NCBI GenBank assembly: GCA_023525975.1
Contig: CM042028.1
Span: forward strand, 79,917,501 to 79,981,500
Direction: 5' to 3'
DNA from: Smallanthus sonchifolius
Taxonomy: Eukaryota; Streptophyta; Magnoliopsida; Asterales; Asteraceae
DNA: 64,000 nt
Below are positions 44,839 through 56,727 of the stretch, one piece after another. The position numbers and the translations under genes are program-made. The notes under the pieces are model-generated. The model was not told the DNA's origin. It did not search any database and saw only the letters and a program-made list of their open reading frames with translations. Position 1 is the stretch's first letter; every line of letters starts with the position of its first letter.

Positions 44839-45960
44839 TGATCGCGATGTCAAGGTCAATCAAAAACATTTATAAAAACTACTACTTATCTACCTTAGAC
44901 TGTAGACAGGGAAGTAGGGTTGTCGAATCCACAGGGAATCAGTGGAAAGATTAAGTGCTTAAGTTAGTAAATTATTCTGATTAAATTCAAATTAAAGAAA
45001 GATGTAACTCCCTCCAAACTTCAGGTTCTAGGTTCAACATAAAACTCAGTTGTTCAATGGACACCACATAGACATAGTGTTGGAAAATCAGTTAAAATAG
45101 TAGATGAAGACAGGTTGTTGTCAGCAAACCTATACAACCATTTTTGTCATAAACCAATATAATTTAACTACCCAATTTATAAGTGTCAAATTTATCCCCT
45201 TTAGTCACCCAACCCTGCTACTAGGTTTTGTTATCAACCGAACAAGATCGAAAAGCAAGCAAACTCAAAGCACTCAAATAAATTGTTTAAATTAACTAAT
45301 ACATCAATCCATCAAGTTTGTGTCAAAAACTAACAAGATCCAAAACATAAACAAATTGAATCAACCACAAAACCTATACGAACCGTCCGCCAGGAGGAAG
45401 CCACAAGTGATTTAGCCAAACATAATAACAACGAACTCGAATGTTGTCACTATCAAGTTCATCATTAAAATCTATGAACTAAATATATTTAACTATTCTA
45501 CAATTTAATGAAATAGAACAATAATAATAACCTCTTTCGTGATGTACGCAAACATAGGTCAAAGAATTTGTTTTCTTTCTTGCGTCCCCCAAAACAGTAG
45601 CCGCCAGGCTTTCTGTTTTCGTGAGTTGTTCCTTCCCCTTCCTTTCGTTCGGATTCTCTCCTCCAATGTGAGCTCAGCCCATTTAATTGTATTCCATAAC
45701 TTGGAAGTCCACTAATTATTTTGAGCCCACAAGAATCTTAGACATAGTCCACGAGAGTTTGTGTGTGATTGCATATGAATTTTAATTTGAACTTAAATTA
45801 ATTAAGTTACTAAATTGATGAATAAACTGACATGACTTCGACTCATCCATCGTTAGCATTTCACATTGCATCGATTAAGCTCTTTCTCTTCTCAACCTAC
45901 AAAATATATTAACAACTCAAAGTACATTGTTTTTCACATAATTAGGGTTAAAAAAACATA
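44839..45960 (-). mobile_element. Presumed 5' LTR or leader of the gag-pol element, boundary uncertain
   Basis: On the minus strand this stretch ends GCGATCA four bases before the primer-binding site, as an LTR should. It carries the ACCCTGTGGATTCGACAACC-type segment seen near the 3' end of many plant LTRs. It does not resemble the LTR at 32849-34052, which lies in the 3' LTR position of the same block. I cannot find its TG start, so the upper boundary is a guess. Confidence 0.4.
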
Positions 45961-46176
45961 TGATTATATACCATTAGCGCGGGTTTATCAACCACTCATC
46001 ACACGTGGCGCCACCTCACATCATTCAATTATCACATCATCCATCACTTAGCAAAGGGAAATACCAAAGTGATTGAGGTGGTGTGATCATTAATTTTTTT
46101 TTAATACGCATTTAAATAAAATTAAACCTAAATAATAAAAAAAAATTACATAATTAAAATTACTAAAAAAATTACA

Positions 46177-47523
46177 TAATTAAAAGAGTTAAATATGGTT
46201 TTAGTCCCTGTGGTTTGATACAAATAACCATTTTAATCCAAAAGTTTAAATTTGCCTTTTTTAGTCCAATAGTTTATGTTTTGTATCGATTATAGTCCGG
46301 TCCACTAACTCTATCCAAATTTTTCTGTTAACTTTTTTGAAAAGACCATAATACCCTTAACAAAAAAGTAAAACAAATATATATATATATACACACACAC
46401 ACACAAACACACTCTCTTTACACCCGACCCTAGATCAGCTCTCACCACCATCACCGCCGCCACTGCCGGCGAAACCACTGTCGCCGCCACCACCGCCACT
46501 GCTGGCAAGACCACCACCACGGGCCCTTTCTTCTTCCCCACACCAGGAACCCGCCACTACCGGCGAAACCACCACCACCGCCCCTTTCTTCTTCCCCACA
46601 CCAGGAACCCGCCACTGTCGGCGAGACCACCGCCACTGCCGGTCATCATCTATATAAATTGCATCTCTCACCCTCAACAAGAAGGCGTCACCGGCGACAG
46701 AACCGCCTTCACCTAGTGTTCCGGTACGTGGACTCTTCCGTGCTTTCGGCAAGAATAAAAAATCTCATACACGAACAGGGACACGTAAGCGTAGTTTTGT
46801 TTGATTGATCATGAAATTGATCGGCGACGACCGATCTGAGAAGTAATCATTAGAATGGTCAAAATCGGTTTCTTCCAAGAAATTAGAAATTGGTCGTGCT
46901 TCTAGTTTCTTCCGGTTAGAAATTGTTATTATACTCATTTAGATCGACGGCGGGAGAAGTACTCGTTTTACTTTTGCATTCTTATGACTTTCTTTCTTTT
47001 TGTTGACAAATTGCATATTTAATTGAGATAAATTTATAGAAGATTAGACATTGAATTCTCATTTGTGATGAGTTGTAGGAATTCGACCGAAATTAAAACG
47101 AGTAAAAATGATGTTGGTGGTGGAGATGAAATCTTTGTCGTAAAAATGATTGGCGTTAATAAAAAAAATATAATAACGTGAAGGGGGTGTTTGATGGAGG
47201 GATTATTGTTTGAATGTGGTGGAAGTGGCGGCCGGAGGTGAAGGGGGCGGTGGAGTGGTGGCTGGTGGTGGAGGTATTAAATTTGGGGAAAAGGGAAGAG
47301 GACTTAGGGAGATATTTATATATATATATATATTATTAATAGGGGTGTAATAGTCTTTTTATACATACTTAATAGAAAAATTCTAACTGAGTTAGTGGAC
47401 TGGACTTAAATTGAGACAAAAATAAAACTATTTGACTGAAAAAGTCAAATTTAAACTTTTAAATTAAAATAGTTATTTATGTCAAATCACAAGGACTAAA
47501 ACCGTATTTAACTCTAATTAAAA
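46177..47523. mobile_element. Mutator-like element with long inverted repeats and GC-rich cargo
   Basis: A 9-bp duplication TAATTAAAA (46177-46185 and 47515-47523) flanks a 1329-bp element. Its termini (GAGTTAAATAYGGTTTTAG...) are inverted repeats of about 150 bp ending with the GGTCCACTAACT region on both sides. There is no transposase. The interior (46435-46790 and 47170-47290) is much more GC-rich than the termini and includes CCGCCACC/GGCGG runs plus a repeated block of about 60 bp with TTTCTTCTTCCCCACACCAG. Gene-like GC content between long MULE termini is the signature of a Pack-MULE, but I cannot name a parent gene. Confidence 0.85.
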
Positions 47524-47732
47524 TTACTAAAAAAAATTAAATTACTAAAAAAAATAAAAACCACTAATATAAATTTTTTTTTAAAAGATAGATAACCTAA
47601 TCATTTGAACTTTCGTAAATATACTCAATCAAGTCCGTCTTTAGTGCGTTGTGAATTTCTCGATTGCGTATTTCATGTCGGTTTACTCGCTTTTGATTTT
47701 CATCAATTTCTTCGTGCGTAGGCCCTAGGCTC

Positions 47733-48816
47733 CTACTCATTTGGGTTATATTGACAAATGGTTACTACTTGGTCCTCTAAAATCATATTATGCAAAATCA
47801 CACAAGCATACATAATGTTCCGAATTTTGCTTTGAGACCAAGATTGAGCCGGCCGTTCGATTATATGCCACTTATTCTTCAAGAGACCGAACGCTCCTTC
47901 GATATCTTTTCTTGCCGCCTCATGAGCCTTTTTATAATTATTACATTTAAAACCTTCTGGACAAGTAAGAAACTTGACAATATATTCCATCGGCTAGATA
48001 ATACTCACGCTTGTAATGCGTTCCTCTAAGTTCAAACGATGAGTCTGGTGCGGTTCCATTGATCATATCGTCGAATATATACGATTGATTAAGAACATTA
48101 ATGTCATTGTTCGCATCGGCAACGCCAAAGAATGCATGCCAAAACCATAGGTCATTTGAAGCAACATCTTCAAGAATAATACTAAGACGAGGATGATCCC
48201 CGCATGCAAACTGACATTGCCACGCATTGGCGCAATTTTTTCAATCCCAATGCGTGCAATCGATGCTACCGAGCATCCCGACAAATCCGTTTTTAGCTTC
48301 ATGTGCAGCATATAATTGTTGATTGTCGCTAGCTGACGGTTTACGTAAATATTTCTTACCATACAATAGAACTATAGCTTTAGAAAACTTGTAAATGCAT
48401 GACCTAATCGTTCGTTCGGACATATTCAAGTAATCGTCAAACGAATCACTAGCGGTGTCATACGCCATTTGACGAATCGCGGTCGTACACTTTTGAATGG
48501 AGGTAAAACCAACCCGACCTCTCACGTCAACCGGTTGACAGAACCAATTCACGTCTCTCTCGAGATCATTATAAATTCTTAAAAATAAATTCCGGCTCAT
48601 TCAAAACCGGGTATTAAATTGCTCCTGCTCGTACAGACACCCTTCGTCAAAGTAATCTTTGAGTAATAATGTGTTAGCAGCCGCCCGATCACGGTTGAGA
48701 CGTGCACTTCGTTTTAATGGTCTTGACGACGACTCCGCTTCTTGCCATCACATAACCGCCGCCGATGCGAAAGCGCCGAACGCCATTTGTCGGGCTTCGT
48801 CGCTTGAAGAAGACAT
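47733..48816 (-). pseudogene. PIF/Harbinger (HARBI1/ALP1-like) transposase with three TGA stops
   Basis: The frame from the ATG at 48816 shows the plant Harbinger transposase pattern: MSRNLFLRIYNDLE, the helical DNA-binding part, CTHWD near a catalytic Asp, a second DDE block (YYLADGIY), and KDIEGAFGLLKNKW with the terminal ACVILHNM. It is broken by TGA codons at 48748-48750, 48601-48603 and 48241-48243 and by a frame change near 47985. The stops fall where homologues carry Arg or Trp codons, so C-to-T or G-to-A changes are the simplest cause. Not functional. Confidence 0.88.
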
Positions 48817-49440
48817 TTTGTGTGATTAAAATGGAGGAAGTATTGAGTAGTATAAAGATTTGTGTGATTAAAATGTAGGTTTTTTGTGTTTATATAGAGG
48901 AGATGAGATAATAAAAATTAAATTAAAAACTTTTTTTTTATTGTTTGAAATATAACCGTTGAACGGCCATATCTTCTTTCATATCCCAGTGAAAAAACGA
49001 CGGTAACATATCACGCCCCCCTTCACGTAGCAAGGGGGTGGTGTTCCCTCCTAAATCATGCCGTGATTTTGAGGCCACATCGGATTACGCAGTGATTTAT
49101 CATGGTACACTGGATGATCTAAGAAAGAAAGAAGTAGATGGATTTGAAAACCAAGTAGCATAGGATAAGTAAAATTCTAACATGATACGAAACTTATATG
49201 GATTTTGCATGTTTGGGTTTACTCTAAGTAGGTTCGAGTCAGTTTCAGGTCGAACCCATGAACATGCTTAGTTAAACGAGTCGTGTTCGGGCTGACCTAA
49301 TGGGTTTGTAAGTTAACCCTTTTAACCCATTTAATTTTATAATTATTTTTTAAATATGTTTTATGTTACAACTTAAACCTTTTTAACAAAATTTAAAATA
49401 TAAAGAGAAATGAACGATACGTTTTATAGTTTAAACGTAA

Positions 49441-49569
49441 TTGCTTTTATATAGGCCGGATAACTTCGGTAAACAATCAAACAATATTCCTATTATTACA
49501 GGACCTTTAATGGATGGCCGAGCACAGGCATGGCACCTTGTCAATGACAAAGGTGTCAATACCCACCCA
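49441..49569 (+). pseudogene. Unidentified gene-like fragment interrupted by a hAT element
   Basis: A splice-acceptor-like TTACAG at 49496-49501 is followed by a frame containing GPLMDGRAQAWHLVNDKG. The frame resumes after the hAT element at 50763 for about 12 codons (ending before a Helitron-like end at 50788). I do not recognise the family. It may be an exon fragment left by transposon capture or a chance frame. Confidence 0.3.
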
Positions 49570-50762
49570 CAGGGGCGGATCTACATAGGGCCGGGGGGTT
49601 CATTGGAACCCCCGAGTTTCGAAATTGTAGTAGAAACCTATATAGAAAAACATAGTGAACCTCTTAAAAAAATACAGGTGGACCCCTTTAAAAAGGTTGA
49701 AAACTGATCAAGATTAGATTTTGAAAAAAGAAAAGTAAAGGTACTCGAAGTTTTTCCGGCAAGCGGCGGAGCTGTGGCTGTCCGACGAAGTTATGCACAG
49801 TTCAATGTTATGAGAGAAAAAATGTAGAAGAAAGAGTTGACTATAGTGTTTGCTTTTGTCCCATATTTAATATCACTTACTGAATTAATATGGGCTTTTT
49901 TGAAAATATAACTTAATTTATTAACAAGCCGAAAAACCAAAACATAAATCTTTATTGTTTTCTTTTCTTTAACCTATCACAGCCGTCTTCTGTCAGAATA
50001 ATCGATACAAAATTGACAATACACTAAAGACATGTTTCTTCTCGGTTATCCAATAGCCCTGCTCTCGTTGATCACTTTTCAAGTCTCAAAATCCAAATGA
50101 GGTACAAATTCACTGATTTAATTTTTGTTTTATTAATAACTGTTATTTTAATAAATTAATACTATAACTTTTGTGTTTTAATCTTATTTAATGTGGTTAG
50201 ATGATATGATCAGTTGATATACATCATTTACTATATAATTTATTATTTTATTAATGTACATTAACGAATTATTAATGTAAAACAATTCTATTATGTTTAA
50301 CTTTGTTTATTAATTTTTATGAAAAATGACTTGTTTTTGTTGTACTTTTTTTGTGTATTATTCAGTTATGTATTTATTTAATATACGATTTATTTGATTT
50401 TTTATAAGTTTGTTTGGGCTCTTTTCTAAATATTTATATAACTAGAAAAAATATTATTATATAGAGTTGTTATTTGATAAAAGTTTATTAATCAAAATTA
50501 TAATACCAACGGAAGTAGAAGATACCGACAATCATTCTTGTGCTTAGACCAAATGTAGTCCCCTAACGCCCCATACTTTAATTTCTAATGACGATATTTT
50601 TTTATTATTGTATCGTATTTTTATTATGTGATAAACTTTACCCGACCCGAACAATCGAACCGATCCGAACCGAATTTTTTTATGTCCGGTCCTATGAAAT
50701 TGGAGCATCTAAAAACAGTGAACCCCCTGGAAAAAATTCATAGATCCGCCACTGCCCACCCA
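49562..50762. mobile_element. 1.2-kb non-autonomous hAT element
   Basis: A perfect 8-bp duplication CCCACCCA (49562-49569 and 50755-50762) flanks an element at 49570-50754. Its ends are CAGGGGCGGATCTA and TAGATCCGCCACTG (one mismatch in 14). CAG-starting termini and 8-bp duplications are diagnostic of hAT. Subterminal segments at both ends carry GTGAACCYCC-type words. There is no transposase frame; the 88-codon ORF starting upstream simply runs into the left end. Confidence 0.9.
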
Positions 50763-50787
50763 AGTGCAATCTCTTGTTTAAATACGA

Positions 50788-50840
50788 CTAGATGGTTATA
50801 CCCGCACTTCGCGGCGGGTGTCGGGTCCATCGTTAATAAA
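50788..50840 (-). mobile_element. Helitron-like 3' terminus (reverse orientation)
   Basis: On the minus strand the sequence ends with a GC-rich hairpin (CCCGCC/GGCGGG type, spanning about 50801-50818), an AT bridge, then CTAG at 50791-50788 followed by T. This matches Helitron 3' ends. The body would extend to the right, but no TC 5' end was found, so only the terminus is claimed. Confidence 0.45.
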
Positions 50841-51315
50841 ATAAAAATGAAAACGTAGGCGCAACGGTAAAAAAAATGTTAATAAAAGTGAAACATAGAA
50901 GTAAATAGTAAAAAAGGAAAAAAAACAAAAACAAGATAAAAAATTACCGGTTCGAAACGTTGAATAAAACTCTGGTTTCAAAAAGAATTATATAGGAACG
51001 TTGACAAAAAAAACTAAAAACAGCCGCGCCCTCCGTATTTTGAAAAAAGCTAACGAACGAAAGTTATTAAAAGATAACGAAATTAATAAAAAAAGAAATG
51101 TGCTATATAAGGGTTGAAACTGAAAATGTAAAAAAAAACATTACGTGTCAATCCGTGAATGAGATCACCACTATTCATGTACGTTGTCATTTAAACTTAT
51201 TTAGTAATTTTGTGCAAAAAGATTAAAAAATTAATAATTGTGGACAAAGGTAGCAAATGTTTTTTTTATTGAAATTAATGATATTTAAAAGCTGAAATGA
51301 CATATTGCAAAGCTC

Positions 51316-51566
51316 TTAGGGATACCGGTGTCGTCTCGCACGTCCCTCAGGTAAAGGCTCTCTCTTTCTGTCATGTCACCCCTCCATCCCGAGCCTCCCT
51401 CTCGTTTTCCTTCTTTATCTTCATCCCGATCGGCATGAAGATCTCGCGCATCCCACAAGTTTTGTTGATTTTGCAGTACTGCATGGGGTGGGCGGTATTC
51501 GTGCCGTACCCGTGGCCACCTCAGCCATACCACTTCCTCACCCCGAGTCGACACCCCTCAGCCTTA
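51316..51566. mobile_element. PIF/Harbinger-type MITE, GC-rich
   Basis: TTA at 51316-51318 and 51564-51566 flanks a 245-bp element. Its ends GGGATACCGGTGTCGTCTCG and, reversed, GGCTGAGGGGTGTCGACTCG share the core GGTGTCG.CTCG as inverted repeats. It is unusually GC-rich for this region. The 90-codon frames it contains on both strands are by-products of that composition and not supported as genes. Confidence 0.55.
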
Positions 51567-52784
51567 TGAAGCTACTTAACTCAAATATTTTCTAATAATG
51601 ATTACTAACAAACCCTATATATTATCATCTAATAATTATAATTAGTGTTAACAAAAAAAAACTAGATGTTTTTACTTAACTCATTTTAGTGAGACATTGA
51701 TATGAAAATATAGGCAGAAAATAAGCAACAAAATGGAAGTCTCCAAGTTTGGTGAATAACCATCTCAACTTGGCATCTTTCAATCTTGAAGTGTCAACGC
51801 CATGAAAATACCAAACTATAATGATTAATTGAGGACTCATAAGGTTTTATAGCTAAAAAAGGGTTCAAATACTAACCAACTTTTTTACGTGATAACCGTG
51901 CTAACTATTATAAAACAATCACATAATTTATAAATTATTTTTCTTTTAATTGTTAAAATAGTATTTAAGTTAAAATAGTATTTAAGTACGTTGAATAAAT
52001 ATTTTGAACATAAATACGGAAACGATGAGTCTTACATATATGTACCAAATAATGTTACATATACATGACACATAGTGTTTACATATAAGTAACATTAACA
52101 TAATGATAATTGTTACATATACGTAACACTATATTTGAGAGTGATTATCATGGTTATCACGGTTATCACATAAATATTGGTTAGCATTTGAACCTCATCA
52201 TTTATAGCTAGCTGTTATGAATGTCCTTGTAAGAGAACATAGTTAGGTTAAGTGGCATGGGAAAGGGCATGCCTAGCAACATAGAAGCAGTTTAAGTTGG
52301 TCTATCTATGTATGGACATTATAATTAGTGACTTACCTTAGTTAGTTAGTCACTTAAATAACATGTTAGATGTTAATTACACCAAACGTGTAGGCAAATG
52401 TTAATTATTGTTTGGATTTATAAGACTTAAGTTGGGTATGACTTATGAGTTTAGGTGTTGGTAAATGTTAGTTACAAAAGTTAATATATATTTTACATTA
52501 GATATATGATAATTATTTAAGTTTTCCATAAACAACTCATTTTTATTTCTTTGTTTTTTTCGTGACTAAAATACAAAATGTTTTTGTAAGACACTATCAA
52601 ATTTCACACAAAAATCCAACCCAGACAGGAAACCAATATTGAGGTGTTATTTTGTTACCAATGAATTTTTGCTGATTTCCCCTTTATTTAAACTAAACCT
52701 TAGCAAAAATAATAATAATAATAATAATAATTTAAAATATATGCAGTTAATGCAATTTTTTTTACCAGATTACCAAATATACAG
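51567..52784. other. AT-rich intergenic DNA, no gene seen
   Basis: I see no gene or intact transposon. Simple runs include (AAT)n near 52709-52730 and short direct repeats such as AAAATAGTATTTAAGT at about 51955-51988. Confidence 0.5.
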
Positions 52785-52932
52785 CATTTATTTATTTTTA
52801 TTTTTTTGAACAGCAAATGTACCCTACTCCTACTCCTAAATCACACAAATAATTCACCAGTTATCTGGGTTTGAACCCATAACCTCCTATCTAAAAGGCA
52901 AAAGTCTTTATCAAATGGGCTACACCCACGTT
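52785..52932 (-). mobile_element. tRNA-derived SINE
   Basis: On the minus strand, box A TAGCCCATTTGA (complement of 52911-52922) is followed 33 bp later by box B GGTTCAAACCC (52867-52877). A non-tRNA body containing TGTGATTTAGGAGTAGGAG follows, then an A-rich tail (complement of 52785-52807). This is the standard SINE layout. A related copy lies near 62150-62285. Confidence 0.7.
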
Positions 52933-54316
52933 TAATTATTGATAGACTAAATTGAAACTTACTACCTCCTTTTATTCATGTTCATTGTGCAGTCCAACAA
53001 CAAGCCCACTTAGTATTTCTAGTAATGCATCAAACCCATTTATTTTTTCTTTTATAATTCTCGTGACTACTGGCCCAACACTAAATGCCATTTTAATTCT
53101 TTAATATCCTTTTAGCCCAATTAATTCAAAATCACATTCTTCATTTACCTGAAGCCCACAAGATCTTTAATCAGTCAGCATGATTATTTTGGTGCCCATA
53201 TTCCATCTTCCATAACTAAAAGTCATATGCACATGAATTCAATTCCATTTAGATCTCTTAAATTCCATGTCTAGAATTTAAACCAAAGCTAAATAAAGCT
53301 TGTAGTTTAAAGTCTCAATTTTTTAATTTAAATTTATGATTTTAGTTTATTATATCATAAAGTCTAAAATAGAAATAATATATTTAACAATAATATCCAT
53401 GCATTTATAATCTAATTACTATCCAATAATGTGTACCTAAAATGTATCAATCAATGAATTGTTTAATACACACCTATGTATTGTTGTATAAACTCATGAG
53501 CTCACCAGCTTTATAGTTGGCTTGTATTTTAGCATGTATTTCGAGTACCACGCATGGTGAAACTTGGATTAATACTTAGACATGAGCATGCTTGAGGATT
53601 GATGATCCTTACTAGAATATTTGGATTGTGGAGCCTTAGATGACTAGCATGTTGATGCCTTGATGGATTATGGACACTTTCACCCGACATAAACTAATAT
53701 GGGTAGTTAGACACTATATTTCTGTAGCGATCATATTGGGGATTATACTAGACATGTACTTGTATATCTTAGGATTAGACTTGATCTTTGATTTAATTTT
53801 ATGTAATTATATTTTTCTGCTACTTTAAGTTTGGTATCAATCGTCACATCCAGCCCCCTTTATTGGGGTGTGACAACATCGCTATCAATTTGTTGGTTTT
53901 GAGTTAGGTTTAGAATATGTGTGTCCAATAGGTATTTGAAGAAAGCCAAATATGTGTCTTCAATCAATGTGTTTTTATGGCGGTGATGTATGTGATTTAT
54001 GGATTTTGATTTATTTTACATGTTATCGCACAAGGTGTTTCAGTAAAAAAAATCATGGCGTGTCAATATACTCTAAACGTTTGTAAGTTTATAAGAAAAC
54101 CGTTGCATAACAAATGATAAATTAGATAGTTATGAATCCGAATCTTACGGTAGAAAGAGTAACAAATTTCATTAGACTAACCATACAAAACATGACACTC
54201 TCCTAATCGATTAAAAACCCTACAAAAGAACAAAACAATGTAATATAACGGTTCACACGACCCGGGACAACAGCCGAGTTATCTTAATACGCCCGGTTCA
54301 CACCTTCTCGTACTTC
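52933..54316. other. Intergenic DNA downstream of the GATA gene, no gene seen
   Basis: The part next to 54317 should hold the 3' UTR of the minus-strand GATA gene. The rest is AT-rich, with no supported ORF, RNA gene or clearly bounded transposon. Confidence 0.45.
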
Positions 54317-55239
54317 CTACCATGTTCTTTCGGAGCCGTCTTCAAATTCAAGAACTGTTAGACCGCCGCCTGCCTCCGCCTTCTTCCGCCGCATTTCAAG
54401 AACTTTACGGTGGTTATTAGAGTGAACTTCGCTGGAAAAAGTCGGGCTACAAGCCGGCCGGTATTCTGGTAACAGTCGACCCGACTTGAACCGGACCCCG
54501 CATGCGTTACACAGCGTTTTGGCGCCTAGTGGACCGGCTCGCCATTGTGGGGTTTTCTGAACGAGGCAATGGCTGCAACGCCGAGGCTGCAGCTGGCCGG
54601 AACCCATCGCCGCCGCCGGACTTTTCTTTTTCTGCATCTGAACTGTCGCTTTCCCCAAAATCTTTTCTGTAGGGTTTGAAGTACACGAAGAAGCAGAGGA
54701 ACTTGAAGTTGAGGAATCCGGAAACGGCGACGACGACGGGAGTGACCAAATACTGCCGCCGTTCCTGCTGCGCTTGCTTCTCGCTCTTTTATGAACCAAA
54801 TTTTTAAACGAAGGGTTCACAGAAACAAGGGTTACCGTTTCTGTTTCCGTCTCCGGGAACTTTCTTGCCGGAAATGTTAGAGAGTAGTCGCCGTAAAATG
54901 AATCGTCGACGAAATGAGACACCCATTCAAGGTCATCCACGTCATTAACCTGTAATAAAAGGCTCAAAAACTAAAACCCTGAATTTGTGAAAAGAAAAGA
55001 GGTTTAATTTTTCTCACCGGCAAACAGAGTTCTGTGTCCGGTATGGTAGTTTTATCCTCGTTGAGTGGAGAGACAGGGGAGGTTTTGTGGTTGTTGGTGT
55101 GGGAATTATCGTTTTCTTCGAGAAAAGCGGCGTCTGTGGGGAAGTCTAGTAAGTCGTCGATGAAGAAATCGTCGTCGTCGTCGGTTAATTTGACAGCCAT
55201 GAAATTGGGTTTGGATGGTCCTTCAACGCCGCAGTCCAT
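54317..55239 (-). CDS. GATA-type zinc finger transcription factor
   Basis: Two exons (55239-55018 and 54949-54317) encode 284 residues. The only intron is very short (68 nt, GT-AG). The C-terminal part has one GATA finger, C199-x2-C202-x18-C221-x2-C224, followed by the basic segment GVRFKSGRLLPEYRPA, which places it in plant class A (subfamily I) GATA factors. The N-terminus is acidic (FFIDDLLDF), a motif typical of this class, and a basic cluster (KRARSKRSR, about 127-135) precedes the Ser-rich linker and could act in nuclear import. It should bind (A/T)GATA(A/G) sites in the nucleus; targets cannot be read from sequence. The start is the ATG at 55239, upstream of which the frame is leader-like. 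Members of this class act in light responses and growth. Confidence 0.94.
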
Positions 55240-56271
55240 TTGGTTTTGAAAAAGGCATGTAATTTGTTGAAGTCGAGGTCGGAAGAAAAACAAGGAGAGG
55301 AATAAATGGAGTTTTATGATTGATGTTATCAAGGAGACAAGGATAAGGAGGCAAGTAGTAACCCCACATGTATACAATACAAACACAAGCTGATTTTAAA
55401 CGGTTAATGTACTGATTCGCAAAAACTCACTAATTTTAATATGTTAATTTTTTTTTTAAAAGCAAAGCAAATTTATTAAACGGGGCTAGCAAAATACTAA
55501 AACCCTGACAAAACTTACAATCCGAAAAGATACAAGATTTTACAACCAAGAAACTTCTCAATGATTACACCTAACCCGAATGTTAATTACTGCGTCACAT
55601 CACTTATCTTATTTTATCACTAATGACTATAAAAATTGTCATCTCTCTCATCTATAAATTCTTTTTAAAAAAATAAATAAATATAAACTATAAAAAGATA
55701 TTTCATTAATGAAAGTACAAACTAAAAAGAAAATTAAATTCCATTTAATTAAAAAAAACACAGTATTAAGACAATTAGTAACTAAATTACTAAAGTAATA
55801 AGAAAAGCCGTCGAGATAAGTATGTATACTCTTGAAATATGCTAGACGATTCATTCGTAGGTTGTGGAAGGTTTATTTGCAATGTAATTCCTATATGTAT
55901 ATTTACTTCTAGACCTTCTTGAATGGTTGGAAGCTCGTTTTCTTGGAAATGAGGTTATGCTTTTGTAATTATAATATCATTATATATTCCTAAAAACTTA
56001 ACCCCCCTCTTCCCTTCCTCCCAAAAAAAAAAACCTAAGCCTTCACACCATAAAAGCTAAACCGACTATTTTTTCGAGTTTTTTTTTATGAAATGAGGCA
56101 AACGAGATAAACATTTTGGTTTTTTTAGTTTTTAGTTTTCTTTTGTTTTATTTTTTTTTTCTTGAGGGTTTTTTTTTGCCTTACAAAAAATGTGTCACTA
56201 ATTACGAAAATGCCATTAATGAGGAGTTTCTTGGTTCTCTCATTAAAATGAGTTTTCTCATGATCTTCTCC

Positions 56272-56303
<32 letters not shown>

Positions 56304-56404
56304 TGAGCGGAATGAACTGTAATGTGACGCTGACGTGGCACAAAGTGAAGGGAAGCAAAGATGGAGTATACCGCATAGCCTGACATAACGTTTGACCTTC
56401 CCTT
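55240..56404. other. Promoter side of the GATA gene, otherwise no gene seen
   Basis: The first few hundred bases should contain the 5' UTR and promoter of the GATA gene. The rest is AT-rich with poly(A)/poly(T) runs and a (TA)n tract at about 56272-56299. Short ORFs at 55648-55854 and 56116-56433 are low-complexity and not supported. Confidence 0.45.
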
Positions 56405-56715
56405 TTAAGATTATATTGTGTAAAATAATACAAGCTTACATTATTTTTCTAAGATGCATTGCTCGTGTGGGGTTTCAAAGTATAACCGAATGACTTATGA
56501 GGACACAAAAAGCTCGTTCCATGTCCTTTTGTGCTTCTTGTGCTTTCGTGAATATTTTTCGTTTATCGGTGTCCGAAAAGCTAAATGATTTTACAAAAGT
56601 AGCCTCATTTGTGTATATCACGTCGGCAAGATAATTCTTATGCTTAAGTGGGCGAGCGATTGGGTGAATGAGAGTGTGCTTGAAACCTAAATCGAATTAC
56701 GTGGTTGTTCATCTG
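56405..56715 (-). pseudogene. Degenerate PIF/Harbinger transposase fragment
   Basis: The minus strand encodes remnants of ACIILHNI near 56420-56445 and AQKDMERAF near 56500-56535, matching the C-terminal DDE region of the Harbinger transposase at 47733-48816 in the same order. Stops and frame changes are frequent. A Harbinger-type MITE adjoins it at 56731. Confidence 0.7.
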
Positions 56716-56727
56716 TCTCAGAGAATA

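Larger units (their letters stand above)
45975..49115 (-). mobile_element. PIF/Harbinger element with inactivated transposase
   Basis: Imperfect inverted similarity joins the left end (about 46030-46080, GGGAAATACCAAAGTGATTGAGG) and the right end (about 48985-49060, reversed: GGGAACACCACC and CGTGAAGGGGGGCGTGAT). Between them lies a Harbinger transposase pseudogene. The exact termini and three-base duplication are not resolved, so coordinates are approximate. A Mutator-like element is nested at 46186-47514. Confidence 0.6.

Noticed and set aside
46435..46752. GC-rich minus-strand ORFs rich in Gly, Val and Trp
   Set aside because: They lie inside a Mutator-like element and reflect GGC/GCC repeats; no family or splice structure supports a gene. 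The captured-fragment idea is kept as a finding instead.
51285..51569. Two overlapping 90-codon ORFs on opposite strands
   Set aside because: They coincide with a GC-rich Harbinger-type MITE bounded by TTA repeats and show no protein-family motif.
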